Shown here: positions 6,766 to 14,465 of the stretch, in pieces | How positions within the stretch are numbered: position 1 is the stretch's first letter | How the letters are laid out: every line of letters starts with the position of its first letter | Source of the DNA: JBOHPP01 sp050731755 | GTDB lineage: Bacteria > Methylomirabilota > Methylomirabilia > Rokubacteriales > CSP1-6 | DNA: 22,069 nucleotides | Assembly (NCBI GenBank): GCA_050731755.1 | Contig: JBOHPP010000122.1 | Coordinates: 1 to 22,069 of the forward strand | Reading direction: 5' to 3' | Translations under genes and position numbers: made by a program | Notes under the pieces: model-generated | The model's database searches: none | Seen by the model: only the letters and a program-made list of their open reading frames with translations | Told to the model about the DNA's origin: nothing

Positions 6766-7467
6766 TCAGATGGTGATGATGGATCCCGTCACGTGGCGGG
6801 CCTCGTCGCGCGCCAGCCAAGCGATGGCGTCGGCAACGCCGTCCACCGGAACCCATCCGCGGCGATCGCTGTCGGGCATAGCCGCCCGGTTGGCCGGCGT
6901 ATCCATCGTGCTGGGCAGGACGCAGTTGGCAGTGACGCCCGAGCCCTTGAGCTCCTGGGCCAGCGCCTGCGTGAAGGCGATCACCCCGGCTTTGGCCACC
7001 GTGTAGGCGATGAAGCCACCGGTTGGAGGGAACACGGCGCGGGAGCCGACGGTGACGATGCGGCCGTGACCCGCCGCCACCATCTCGGGCACGACCGCCC
7101 GAGCGGCCGTGAAGGCGCTGGTGAGGTTCAGGCCGAGCATCCGTTCCCACGTTGCCCGGTCCGTCTCGACCAGGTTTCCCGCGGCGAAGCCGCCGACGAG
7201 TGCCATTAGGATGTCCAGGCGCTGGTGTCGGGCGCGAATCGCCTGAACGAGGGCGGCCAGCGCGGCCTCATCGGTGACGTCGGCCCGCGCCGTGATGAGG
7301 CGCTCGCGCTCGCCGGGCTTGACCCGGGCCTGGAGGTCCTCGTGCTCGCGCTCGACGATCCAGGCCACGCAGACGACCGCGCCCTCGGCGAGCAGGCGCA
7401 AGGTCACCGCCTGCCCCAGGGCGCCAGTGCCGCCGGTGATGAAGGCCACGCGGCCCGAAAGTGTCAT
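6766..7467 (-). CDS. Short-chain dehydrogenase/reductase (SDR)
   Basis: This 233-residue protein is a classical SDR by motif. It has the Rossmann nucleotide site TGGTGALG (11-18), the structural Asn N114 (GLNLTSAF), catalytic S142 (VTVGSR), and the YxxxK pair Y155/K159 (YTVAK). The usual NNAG is changed to ALVGG (89-93). It would reduce or oxidise a small carbonyl or alcohol with NAD(P)(H); the substrate cannot be read. The C-terminus is short (ends SIITI), slightly below the common 245-260 residues. It is the first gene of an operon with the disulfide oxidoreductase (11-nt gap) and the M24 protein. The start ATG 7467 sits 8 nt after a candidate -10 box and lacks a clear ribosome site. Confidence 0.92.
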   Translation of the reverse strand: MTLSGRVAFITGGTGALGQAVTLRLLAEGAVVCVAWIVEREHEDLQARVKPGERERLITARADVTDEAALAALVQAIRARHQRLDILMALVGGFAAGNLVETDRATWERMLGLNLTSAFTAARAVVPEMVAAGHGRIVTVGSRAVFPPTGGFIAYTVAKAGVIAFTQALAQELKGSGVTANCVLPSTMDTPANRAAMPDSDRRGWVPVDGVADAIAWLARDEARHVTGSIITI

Positions 7468-7475
7468 GCCAGCCT

Positions 7476-7481
7476 ATGGTA
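7476..7481 (-). promoter_or_regulatory. Candidate -10 element just before the SDR start (possible leaderless mRNA)
   Basis: TACCAT (7481-7476, minus strand) ends 8 nt before the ATG at 7467, so transcription would begin within about 2 nt of the start codon. No -35 match and no Shine-Dalgarno were seen. This is the TANNNT-at-the-start arrangement typical of leaderless genes, seen again at 19620. Confidence 0.35.
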
Positions 7482-7537
7482 GCGGGGTCCGCGAGCCCGG
7501 CTCGCTGCGTGGGTGGCCTGTTCGAGGTGCGCTGGGC

Positions 7538-8443
7538 TCATTCCGCGGGGATGGCCATGATCGCCGAGCGCTGAACGTCCTCGTACCGGACCTTGCCGAC
7601 GTCGAAGTCGGCCAGGTTCTCTTTGAGCTTTCGGAACGTCTGCTCGAAGGGGGGCAGCGTCTTACGCGCGCGCGTCAGCGGGGTCGTCCGGGCCAGCACG
7701 TAGTTCTTGACGTAGGGATGGTTGATTCCCCGCTTCTTGATCCGGGCCACCACCCCGGCCAGGACCTCGTCGGCGGCCTTGACGAGATCGGCGCGCTCGC
7801 GCCGCTCCTCCAGGCCCCGGCGCAAGGTCGTCTTGAGGAACTTGTCGACGCGCCGCAGGATGGGCGCGAACGCGCCGCCGGCGAACCGCTTGTTGTCCTC
7901 GTAGAGGAGGCCGAGCGTGATGAAGTGGGGCGACTCGAACTGGAAGGCCCAGTCCTCCTCCGTGGTCGAGGGCTGGCCCTCGGCCAGGCCGCGGTACATG
8001 CGAATCACCTCGAGCGACTTCTCCTTGAGGTTGTGGGCCTTCTCGACGTTCAGCGGCAGGATCTGATAGCCGACCTCGGGCTCGACCACCAGGATGGCCG
8101 GAATGTGCTTGGCCTTGAGCTTCTCGAGCACGGCCCGCCGGTGGTTGCCGTTGGGCGTCCAGTACGTGCCGGGCTGCGGCGAGAGCGCCACCACCGGATC
8201 CACGAAGCGGTCGATCCGCTTGACCGACTCGGCCAGGCGCTTGACGTGAGTGGGGGACAGGTCACGCTGGTAGGGGCTCGCCTCGACCTTGTCCCGCGGC
8301 AGCAGGCAGAAGATCTGCCAGTGCTCGCCCACCGGCTCTTGATAAATCGCCAGCACCTGGCCGCCGTCACGCTCGACCTGGGTGGCCAGCTCGCGGGCCG
8401 CCTTCGCCGGCTCCTTGTCGGGATAGACCGCCCACCCAGCCAT
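7538..8443 (-). CDS. ParB N-terminal-domain protein
   Basis: This is a 301-residue protein. Residues about 45-125 resemble the ParB/Spo0J/Srx-type nucleotide-binding domain: LLPRDKVEASPYQR, then LSPTHVKRLAESVKR, then NGNHRRAVLEKL (98-109), which matches the GxxRxxA box of the family. The rest is helical and charged, with no recognisable ParB helix-turn-helix. An unusual N-terminal 40 residues (AVYPDKEPAKAARELATQVERDGGQVL) precede the domain. The gene follows livM by 9 nt, making it the last gene of the Liv-type operon, and no parA is present. It is therefore unlikely to be the chromosomal partition protein. A CTPase switch or regulatory role tied to the transporter is speculation. Confidence 0.75.
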   Translation of the reverse strand: MAGWAVYPDKEPAKAARELATQVERDGGQVLAIYQEPVGEHWQIFCLLPRDKVEASPYQRDLSPTHVKRLAESVKRIDRFVDPVVALSPQPGTYWTPNGNHRRAVLEKLKAKHIPAILVVEPEVGYQILPLNVEKAHNLKEKSLEVIRMYRGLAEGQPSTTEEDWAFQFESPHFITLGLLYEDNKRFAGGAFAPILRRVDKFLKTTLRRGLEERRERADLVKAADEVLAGVVARIKKRGINHPYVKNYVLARTTPLTRARKTLPPFEQTFRKLKENLADFDVGKVRYEDVQRSAIMAIPAE

Positions 8444-8452
8444 GGCCGCGCC

Positions 8453-9448
8453 TCACGCCGCCGCGCGAACCGGGGTCCCCAGCGCGCGGCGCCAGAGGGC
8501 CTGGGCGCTGCCGTAGATCCCCGATGGCAGGAAGATGATGAAGAGCACCAGAAGCAGCCCATAGATGGTCTCGGCCATGCCGATGAACTTTATCCCGAAG
8601 ACCACTCTGAGATATTCGGACAGCGCGATCGTCAGCGCTGTGCCCACCGTGGGCCCCAGGAGCGAGTACATCCCCCCGAGCACGACGGCGAAGACGATGC
8701 GTAGCGACACACCGATGCCGGCCAGGGTCTCCGGGTTCACGTACGTGATGTATTGGGCGTAGAGGACGCCCCCCACCGCGGTCAGCGCCGCCGACAGCGC
8801 GGTGATGGCCAGCTTGAAGCGCGTGACGCGGATGCCCACGGAGGCCGCCGCCGTCTCGTCCTCACCGATCGCCTCCATGGCCGCCCGGGCCATGGAGCGG
8901 TCCAGGCGGTGCCACACCCAGAGCCCGCCCAGCCACACGACGAGCGAGGCGTAATAGAAGACCCGCCGGTCCGTGTACTGGATGGCCAGCAGGCTCGCGT
9001 CGGAACCGGCCGGGTTCAGCGTGAGCCCCAGCGACCCGCCCGTCCAGTCGCGCTCGGCGATGAGGAGCAGGCGGATCACCTCACCGACGGCGAGCGTCAC
9101 CAGAGCGAAGTAGTGACCGACGATTCCAAAGCGCGAGCATGGATAGGCGACCACCAGGGCGAGGGCGACGGCTGCGGCCATCGCCACCACCACGCCGATC
9201 CAGGGCGTCAGCCCGTAGAAGTTCCAGAGGAGCGTTGTGGTGTAGGCGCCGACCCCGAGGAAGGCGCCGTGCCCCAGGGAGACGAGGCCGAAGCGCCCCA
9301 TCAGGGACCAGGCGGTGCCGATGAAGGACCAGATGAAGATCTGGACCACCACGAACACGACGTACTCGCGCATGCCGCCTATCGGCGCGAAGGGCAGGGT
9401 GGCGACAGCGAGGAGGAGGACGGCGCCGAGGGCACGCGAGCCTGTCAT
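8453..9448 (-). CDS. livM: Branched-chain amino acid-type ABC transporter permease LivM
   Basis: This 331-residue inner-membrane protein has about 8-10 hydrophobic helices and the family signature segments GRFGLVSLGHGAFLGVGAYT (near 50-70) and AAASVGIRVTRFKLAITALSAA (near 210-232). The ATG at 9448 overlaps the livH stop (ATGA), which rules out the longer in-frame extension to 10129. It pairs with LivH to form the channel of a HAAT-family importer. The true substrate (branched-chain amino acid, amide, urea or aromatic acid) cannot be read from the sequence. Confidence 0.93.
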   Translation of the reverse strand: MTGSRALGAVLLLAVATLPFAPIGGMREYVVFVVVQIFIWSFIGTAWSLMGRFGLVSLGHGAFLGVGAYTTTLLWNFYGLTPWIGVVVAMAAAVALALVVAYPCSRFGIVGHYFALVTLAVGEVIRLLLIAERDWTGGSLGLTLNPAGSDASLLAIQYTDRRVFYYASLVVWLGGLWVWHRLDRSMARAAMEAIGEDETAAASVGIRVTRFKLAITALSAALTAVGGVLYAQYITYVNPETLAGIGVSLRIVFAVVLGGMYSLLGPTVGTALTIALSEYLRVVFGIKFIGMAETIYGLLLVLFIIFLPSGIYGSAQALWRRALGTPVRAAA

Positions 9449-10335
9449 TGCCGCTTGGCCAGGATGCCGCCTGGGCGGATGAACATGAGGACGATGAACA
9501 GGGCGAAGGCGATGACGTAGCCCATCTCGGTGGACCAGGCCACCCCGCCGATCGAGATGATCTCGCTCAGAATGAACGAGGCGATGAAGGCGCCCACCAT
9601 GTTCCCCAGCCCGCCCAGCACGCAGATCATGAAGGTGATCGGCCCGAAGGCGGCCCCGAAGTGGGGATGCACCGAGTACTGGATGCTCAGGAGGGCGGCC
9701 GCCACCCCGGCCAGGGCGCCGCCCACCGCCGAGGTCACCACGTACACGCGCTGGGGGTTGGCGCCCATCAGGGCCATGGCGCCCCGGTCCTGCGAGACGG
9801 CCCGGATGGCGGTGCCGATGTATGTCCGCGTCAGGAAGATGTAGAGGCCGATCATGACCAGGACGGCCAGGACGAAGGCCAGGAGACGGGCGAACGAGAT
9901 GAACATGCCGCCCACTTCGAGGGTCGGGAGGGTCAAGCGCACGGAGCGGTGGTCGGTGGTCCACAAGAACGTGGCCAGCGACTGGACGAAGAAGAGCAGC
10001 CCGCCGGTCGCCAGGAGCTGGTTCACGGGCGGGCTGTTCAGGATGGGGGTGATGATGAGGAGGTGGACGGTGATGCCGAGGAGTACGCCGAGGGCGACCC
10101 CGGCCAGCGCCCCCAGCCAGAGCGGCCACCCGTAGACCATGACCAGGAAGTACACCAGGTACATGGACAGCATCACGAGGTCGACGTAGACGATCCAGAC
10201 GATGTCCAGCACGCCGAAAATCAGGTTGAGTCCCAGCGCGAGCAGGGCCAGGACGCCGCCCAGGAGTACCCCGTTCAGCGCGGCCTCGGCGAGGAGCAGC
10301 GGGTTGTTGACGACGAGATCGAGGAGGCTGCTCAC
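9445..10335 (-). CDS. livH: Branched-chain amino acid-type ABC transporter permease LivH
   Basis: This 296-residue integral membrane protein begins ALNGVLLGGVLALLALGLNL, a typical LivH first helix. It carries the cytoplasmic coupling segment TAIRAVSQDRGAMALMGANP (about 178-197) and a VLGGLGNMVGAFIASF motif late in the protein, and ends IRPGGILAKRQ. The start GTG 10335 overlaps the livF stop (GTGA) and its own stop overlaps the livM start, so translation of the four transporter genes is coupled. It forms a heterodimeric pore with LivM. Confidence 0.93.
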   Translation of the reverse strand: MSSLLDLVVNNPLLLAEAALNGVLLGGVLALLALGLNLIFGVLDIVWIVYVDLVMLSMYLVYFLVMVYGWPLWLGALAGVALGVLLGITVHLLIITPILNSPPVNQLLATGGLLFFVQSLATFLWTTDHRSVRLTLPTLEVGGMFISFARLLAFVLAVLVMIGLYIFLTRTYIGTAIRAVSQDRGAMALMGANPQRVYVVTSAVGGALAGVAAALLSIQYSVHPHFGAAFGPITFMICVLGGLGNMVGAFIASFILSEIISIGGVAWSTEMGYVIAFALFIVLMFIRPGGILAKRQ

Positions 10336-11054
10336 AGGCCCACGTACGCCTTTCTGATGAAGTCCTGCTCGCTCAGCTCGTCGGCCCGGCCCTCCCGCTT
10401 GATGCGGCCGACCTCGAGCAGATAGGCGCGATCGGTCAGCTTGAGGACCTGACGGACGTTCTGTTCCACGATCAAGAGCGTGTAGCCCTCCTTGCGGATG
10501 CGCCGGATCAGATCGAAGAGCCGCAGCACCAGGACCGGGGCCAGCCCCATCGAGGGCTCGTCGAGGAGGATCAGCCGCGGGCGCGACATCAACGCGCGAC
10601 CGATGGCCAGCATCTGCTGCTCGCCGCCGGAGAGGCTGCCCGCCCGCTGCCGCTGCCGCTCGGCCAGCGCGGGGAACAGGGCGTACACGCGCTCGAGGCT
10701 CTGCCGGTAGTGCCGGCGGGCCGCCGGCAGGAACGCGCCCATCTTGAGGTTGTCGGCGACGGTGAGCGCCGGAAACAATCGCCGACCCTCGGGCACGTGG
10801 GCAATGCCGTGGCCGACGATGTCGTGCGCGGGACGTCCGGCCAGGGACTCGCCCTCGAAGATGAGATCGCCCTCACGAGGCGGTATCACGCCCGAGATGA
10901 CTCGCAGCAGCGTCGTCTTGCCGGCGCCGTTGGGGCCGACGACGGCGACGGCCTCGGCCCGGTTCACCGCGAGGCTCACGTCCCACAAGGCCGTGAAGTG
11001 TCCGTACCCGGCGGTGACGCCCCTCAGCTCGAGCATGGGCGCCGACCCGCTCAT
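10332..11054 (-). CDS. livF: ABC transporter ATPase LivF
   Basis: This 240-residue nucleotide-binding subunit has Walker A GPNGAGKT (40-47), the signature LSGGEQQ (141-147), Walker B LILLDEP (161-167) and the switch His replaced in the usual LivF way by VEQN. The middle region APEGR-type segment reads HVPEGRRLFPALTV, characteristic of LivF. ATG 11054 overlaps the livG stop by 4 nt. It powers the LivHM channel together with LivG. Confidence 0.95.
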   Translation of the reverse strand: MSGSAPMLELRGVTAGYGHFTALWDVSLAVNRAEAVAVVGPNGAGKTTLLRVISGVIPPREGDLIFEGESLAGRPAHDIVGHGIAHVPEGRRLFPALTVADNLKMGAFLPAARRHYRQSLERVYALFPALAERQRQRAGSLSGGEQQMLAIGRALMSRPRLILLDEPSMGLAPVLVLRLFDLIRRIRKEGYTLLIVEQNVRQVLKLTDRAYLLEVGRIKREGRADELSEQDFIRKAYVGL

Positions 11055-11779
11055 GTCAGCACGATCTTCTCGCCGAGGTAGGCCTCGATCACCCGTGGAT
11101 CCTCGGCGACCTCAGCCGGGCGCCCTTCGGCGATCTTCTCGCCGTGGTCCAGGACCACCACGCGATCGACCACGCGCATCAGCGTGGCCATGATGTGCTC
11201 GACCCAGACGATGGTGATCCCGAGCTGGCCGCGGATCTGGCGCAGCAGCTCGGTGGCGCTCAGCATCTCGGTCGGATCGAGGCCACCCAGGCTCTCGTCG
11301 GCCAGCAGGAGCTTGGGGCCGGTGGCCAGGGCCCGCGCCAGCTCGAGCTTCTTGAGGCCGCCGGCGCCGAGGAGGGCCGGCGAGGCCTCCGGGTCGGTGG
11401 GCAGGCCCACCAGGACCAGCACCTCGAGGGCGCGCTCCCGCGCCTCCTCACTGCTGCGGCGGTCGGTGCCGAAGTGGGCGGCCACGGCGACGTTCTCGAA
11501 GATCGAGAGCTTTCGGAATGGACGCGGGATCTGAAAGGTCCGGGCCAACCCGCGGTGACAGACGGCGTCGGGAGTGAGCCCGGTGATGTTCTCGCCTTGA
11601 AAGTGAATGGCACCGGCCGTCGGCGTCAGGGTGCCCGAGATGCAGTTGAAGGCGGTGGTCTTGCCGGAGCCGTTGGGTCCGATCAAGCCGAGGATCTCGC
11701 CCTCCTTGACCTCGAACGACACGTTGTTGAGCGCGGTGAACCCTCCGAACCGCTTGGTGAGTCCGCTAACTGTCAGCAC
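11051..11779 (-). CDS. livG: ABC transporter ATPase LivG
   Basis: This 242-residue nucleotide-binding subunit has Walker A GPNGSGKT (34-41), the LivG-specific segment RGLARTFQIPRPFRKLSIFE (76-95), Walker B ending ADE (160-162) and switch His in WVEHIM. The signature loop is degenerate: LGAGGLKK (137-144) in place of LSGGQ-like sequence. LivG proteins often vary here, so function is probably retained. The start is GTG 11779, since it gives the standard MLTVSGLTKRFGG opening, but no good ribosome site precedes it. Translation may depend on the transcript coming from the binding-protein gene. Its 3' end overlaps livF. Confidence 0.93.
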   Translation of the reverse strand: MLTVSGLTKRFGGFTALNNVSFEVKEGEILGLIGPNGSGKTTAFNCISGTLTPTAGAIHFQGENITGLTPDAVCHRGLARTFQIPRPFRKLSIFENVAVAAHFGTDRRSSEEARERALEVLVLVGLPTDPEASPALLGAGGLKKLELARALATGPKLLLADESLGGLDPTEMLSATELLRQIRGQLGITIVWVEHIMATLMRVVDRVVVLDHGEKIAEGRPAEVAEDPRVIEAYLGEKIVLT

Positions 11780-11791
11780 GAGAACAAGGCG

Positions 11792-11818
11792 GGGAGGGGG
11801 CCGTCGAAGCCCCCTCCC
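11792..11818 (-). terminator. Intercistronic hairpin between binding protein and livG
   Basis: A perfect 10-bp stem (GGGAGGGGGC with GCCCCCTCCC) encloses a 7-nt loop, 7 nt after the binding-protein stop. Only a weak T-rich stretch (TTGTT) follows. Such hairpins commonly protect the upstream message or terminate partially, giving more binding protein than ATPase. The effect here is inferred. Confidence 0.55.
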
Positions 11819-11825
11819 GCTGGCT

Positions 11826-13151
11826 TCAACGCGAAAGGTACGGTGAGGAGGCCGGCAGCAGCACGGGCGGCTGGGCCATGCTCGCCACGACCGGCGGGTA
11901 GACGTGCTTGAACTCGCCGTCCACCACCTGGAAGACGGCGACGAAGGCGCGCGCGTTCTGACCGGCCAGGGGGTGCCCGGGCGGGTTGAACTTCACGCCG
12001 TAGCCCTGCATCGTCCCGCCCTCCGGGATGTCCGTCTCCCGGGCGGCCTTGGCCAGGGCGTCGGGGCCGAAGCCGCCGTGCTTCTGGATGGCCCGCGGCA
12101 GCACGTCGTTGAGCAGGATCCACATGTTGTTGAAGCCCATCGACACGTGCGGCGCGACCTGGCCGGGAGGGATGTTCGGCTCGAACGTCTTGTAGCGCTT
12201 GAGCATCTCCTGAGTCAGCTCGGCCAGGCCGGGCTTGAGCTTCTTGGGATCGACGAGCTGGGAGGCCGGCGGATCCGTCGTGTTGAAGCCCTCGACGTCA
12301 TTGCCGAACGCCTCCTTGAGCTTGGCCAGCTGGCTGTGGCCGGCGCCGTGCCCGATGTAAATCTTCGTGCGCAGGCCCTGCTCCTTGGCCTGCCGGAGAA
12401 AGAGCGCGATGTCGGGGTTGTAGCCGGTGTGGAAGATGACGTCGGGTCGGGCGGCCCGCAGCTTCGTCACCAGCGCGCTGAGGTCGGGGGCCTGCGCCGA
12501 GAAGCCCTCCTTGAGAACGACGTTCATCCCCTGCTTCTTGGCCTCCGACTCGTTGGCCGCCGCCACGCCGGCGCCGTAGGGACCGTCCTCGTAGATGATG
12601 GCGGCCCGCACGTCCTTGACCGCCTTCTTGAGCTTGCCCTGGGCGTTGGCGGCCACGTACTGTACCGTGGCCTCGCCGAAGAGGCTGCCGTTGGGCTGGG
12701 GCCGGAAGGTGTACTCGAGGTTGCGGTCCTTCAGGACCGCATCGGCGATGGCGGTGGTGATCCAGAGGAACCGCTTCTGCTTGTCCACCTTCTCGGCGAG
12801 CGGCACGGCGTGGGCGCTGGAGTACACGCCGGCCAGGATGTCGACCTTCTCGACGTTGAGCAGCCGCTCGGCCTCGTTGATCGCGGTCTCCGCCTTGGAC
12901 TGGCTGTCGCCGTCGACTTGGACGATCTTGTATTTGCCGAGCACCCCGCCGCGCTCGTTGACGTAGTCGATGATCATCTTGGCGCCGCGGTAGCAGTTCA
13001 GGGAGCCGGCGGCCGAGAACGGGCCGCTATGGTCGTACAGGAGCCCGATCTTGATGGTCTGGCCCTGAGCGTCCGCGAGCGGCGGAGGCGTGGCGGAGAA
13101 CGCCAGCAACGCGACGAGCACGAGCGCGAGCAGGACGGGTAATGATTTCAT
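11826..13151 (-). CDS. Periplasmic substrate-binding protein of Liv-type (HAAT) transporter
   Basis: This 441-residue protein has a signal peptide (about 1-28, cut near ADAQG) followed by a periplasmic binding protein type I / Leu-Ile-Val binding fold. Hallmarks are IKIGLLYDHSGPFSAAG, GAKMIIDYVNERGGVLG, EAERLLNVEKVDILAGVYSS, AAIIYEDGPYGAGVA and RPDVIFHTGY. There is no lipobox Cys, so it is soluble in the periplasm rather than a lipoprotein. ATG 13151 has AGGAGGT (13166-13160) 8 nt upstream. It is the first gene of the transporter operon and delivers substrate to LivHM. The ligand is not predictable from motifs. Confidence 0.93.
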   Translation of the reverse strand: MKSLPVLLALVLVALLAFSATPPPLADAQGQTIKIGLLYDHSGPFSAAGSLNCYRGAKMIIDYVNERGGVLGKYKIVQVDGDSQSKAETAINEAERLLNVEKVDILAGVYSSAHAVPLAEKVDKQKRFLWITTAIADAVLKDRNLEYTFRPQPNGSLFGEATVQYVAANAQGKLKKAVKDVRAAIIYEDGPYGAGVAAANESEAKKQGMNVVLKEGFSAQAPDLSALVTKLRAARPDVIFHTGYNPDIALFLRQAKEQGLRTKIYIGHGAGHSQLAKLKEAFGNDVEGFNTTDPPASQLVDPKKLKPGLAELTQEMLKRYKTFEPNIPPGQVAPHVSMGFNNMWILLNDVLPRAIQKHGGFGPDALAKAARETDIPEGGTMQGYGVKFNPPGHPLAGQNARAFVAVFQVVDGEFKHVYPPVVASMAQPPVLLPASSPYLSR

Positions 13152-13185
13152 CCAGCGCTACCTCCTGGGGTGAAAAGTGCCCGTA

Positions 13186-13194
13186 ACGTTAGCA
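13186..13194 (-). promoter_or_regulatory. Candidate extended -10 promoter of the Liv-type operon
   Basis: TGCTAACGT on the minus strand (13194-13186) fits an extended -10 (TGnTANNNT). Transcription from there would give a leader of about 28 nt including the AGGAGGT ribosome site. No convincing -35 is visible. Confidence 0.35.
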
Positions 13195-13218
13195 CGCGCC
13201 GCGCCGGGCGTCCACGGC

Positions 13219-13830
13219 TCAGGCCGGCCGTCCGGTCTTCACCGCATAGACCATCCACTCCTGTCCGGCGCGCCGCTCGACCGGGCGGGGCGGGGGAAAC
13301 TCACGCTGGATGTGGAAGCGTGGGGCCAGGCGCCGCCGCACCTCCGCCTTGGCCACCGGGAATGGCGGTCCGCCGCCGCCGCTGCGGATTGGGAAGAAGC
13401 AGCCGAGCAACCAGCCGCCGGGCTTGAGGATGGTGGCCATGACCCGGACGTACTCGGCGCGTCGACGGGGATCGATCGCGCAGTAGCAGGTGTACTCCCA
13501 CACGCCGTCGAAGGCGTTGGCGTAGTCGCGATCCAGCGTGAAGATGTCCCGCTGCTCGAAGACGGCGGGAACACCCGCCCGGTGGGCCAGGCGGCGCGCC
13601 TCCACCACCGCGGCATCGGCGAAGTCAAAGCCCACCACGTCCCAGCCTCGAGCCGCCAGGAGCCGGGCGTCGTGGCCGCGTCCGCAGCCTGGCACGGCCA
13701 CGCGGCCGCGAGGCGGCGGCATCGTCTCGATGAGATGGACCAGGGAAGGATGGGGCGCGCCCATCTCCCAGCCGTCCCGGCGCTCCTGGTAGAGCTCCTG
13801 CCAGAACCCGGGCGTGTTCACCACCGCCAT
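13219..13830 (-). CDS. TPMT-family SAM-dependent methyltransferase
   Basis: This is a protein of about 203 residues, the usual length for bacterial thiopurine S-methyltransferase relatives. The N-terminus WQELYQERRDGWEMGAPHPS is the family substrate/start block. The SAM site is VAVPGCGRGHDARLLAARGW, followed by VVGFDFADAAV and an EQRDIFTLD segment. Bacterial members methylate sulfur, selenium or tellurium compounds; which applies here is unknown. ATG 13830 overlaps the HAD stop (ATGA); ATG 13842 would add four residues and neither has a good ribosome site. It is the last gene of a three-gene operon. Confidence 0.85.
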   Translation of the reverse strand: MAVVNTPGFWQELYQERRDGWEMGAPHPSLVHLIETMPPPRGRVAVPGCGRGHDARLLAARGWDVVGFDFADAAVVEARRLAHRAGVPAVFEQRDIFTLDRDYANAFDGVWEYTCYCAIDPRRRAEYVRVMATILKPGGWLLGCFFPIRSGGGGPPFPVAKAEVRRRLAPRFHIQREFPPPRPVERRAGQEWMVYAVKTGRPA

Positions 13831-14465
13831 CACAGCGGCCATCGGGAGGATTCGAAGCTCTTCACGACGCGCTCGGCGCCGGCGCCGAGCAGCTCGGGTT
13901 CGGTGTAGGCCGTCGACACGCCGATGACCCGCATGCCGGCGCGGCGGGCCGCCTCGACGCCGATCAACGCGTCCTCGAAAACCAGGCACGTTTCGGGCGG
14001 CACGGCCAGGCCGCAGGCGGCCCGCAGATAGACCTCGGGGTCCGGCTTGCCTCGCGCGACGTCCTCGGCCGTGACCAGGACGGCGAAGCGATCGAGCAAT
14101 CCGAGGGCACCCAGAAGGCGCGTGGCGTCGGCCCGCCGCGCGGAGGTGGCGACCGCCCGCGGCACCCCGCAACGAATGAGCTCGTCCACGAACGCCGGGG
14201 CGCCCGGCACGACGGGAAGCACGGCCGCCAGCCGAACGTAGTGCTCGTGCTTGCGTTGGCAGAGGGCCTCGGCCTCGGCGGGGTTCACCGCCCGGCCGAG
14301 AAGCCGGCCGATCGCCTCCTCGGCGGGCCGCCCGATGGTCCGCCGCCAGAACTCGGGGGGCGCAGCCACGCCGAGCTCCTCCATGAGCGCCCGCCAAGAC
14401 GCGCGGTGGGAGGGACCCGAATCGATCAGGACGCCGTCCAGATCGAAGATGACGGCTCGGGTCAC
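13830..14465 (-). CDS. HAD-superfamily phosphatase/phosphomutase (beta-phosphoglucomutase-like)
   Basis: This 211-residue protein belongs to HAD subfamily IA. Motif I is AVIFDLDGVLIDS with nucleophile D8 and acid/base D10. A helical cap follows (about 16-85), then motif II VATSARR, motif III GKPDPEVYLRA and motif IV VFEDALIGVEAARRAGM. The closest layout is beta-phosphoglucomutase or a sugar-phosphate phosphatase. The start GTG 14465 overlaps the preceding stop (GTGA) and gives the canonical motif I position, so the longer in-frame extension to 15083 is rejected. The substrate is unknown. Confidence 0.9.
   Translation of the reverse strand: MTRAVIFDLDGVLIDSGPSHRASWRALMEELGVAAPPEFWRRTIGRPAEEAIGRLLGRAVNPAEAEALCQRKHEHYVRLAAVLPVVPGAPAFVDELIRCGVPRAVATSARRADATRLLGALGLLDRFAVLVTAEDVARGKPDPEVYLRAACGLAVPPETCLVFEDALIGVEAARRAGMRVIGVSTAYTEPELLGAGAERVVKSFESSRWPL

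Noticed and set aside
5348..7006. A 552-codon open frame on the plus strand opposite the oxidoreductase and SDR genes
   Set aside because: It has no recognisable domain and mirrors the codon pattern of the minus-strand genes; long antisense frames are expected in GC-rich DNA.
9448..10129. In-frame N-terminal extension of livM
   Set aside because: The extension is antisense-like Pro/Arg/His-rich sequence inside livH; the ATGA overlap at 9448 gives the canonical start.
11904..13142. A 412-codon plus-strand frame opposite the Liv-type binding protein
   Set aside because: Low-complexity Val/Gly/Leu/Asp/Arg composition with no motif; the minus-strand binding protein is certain.
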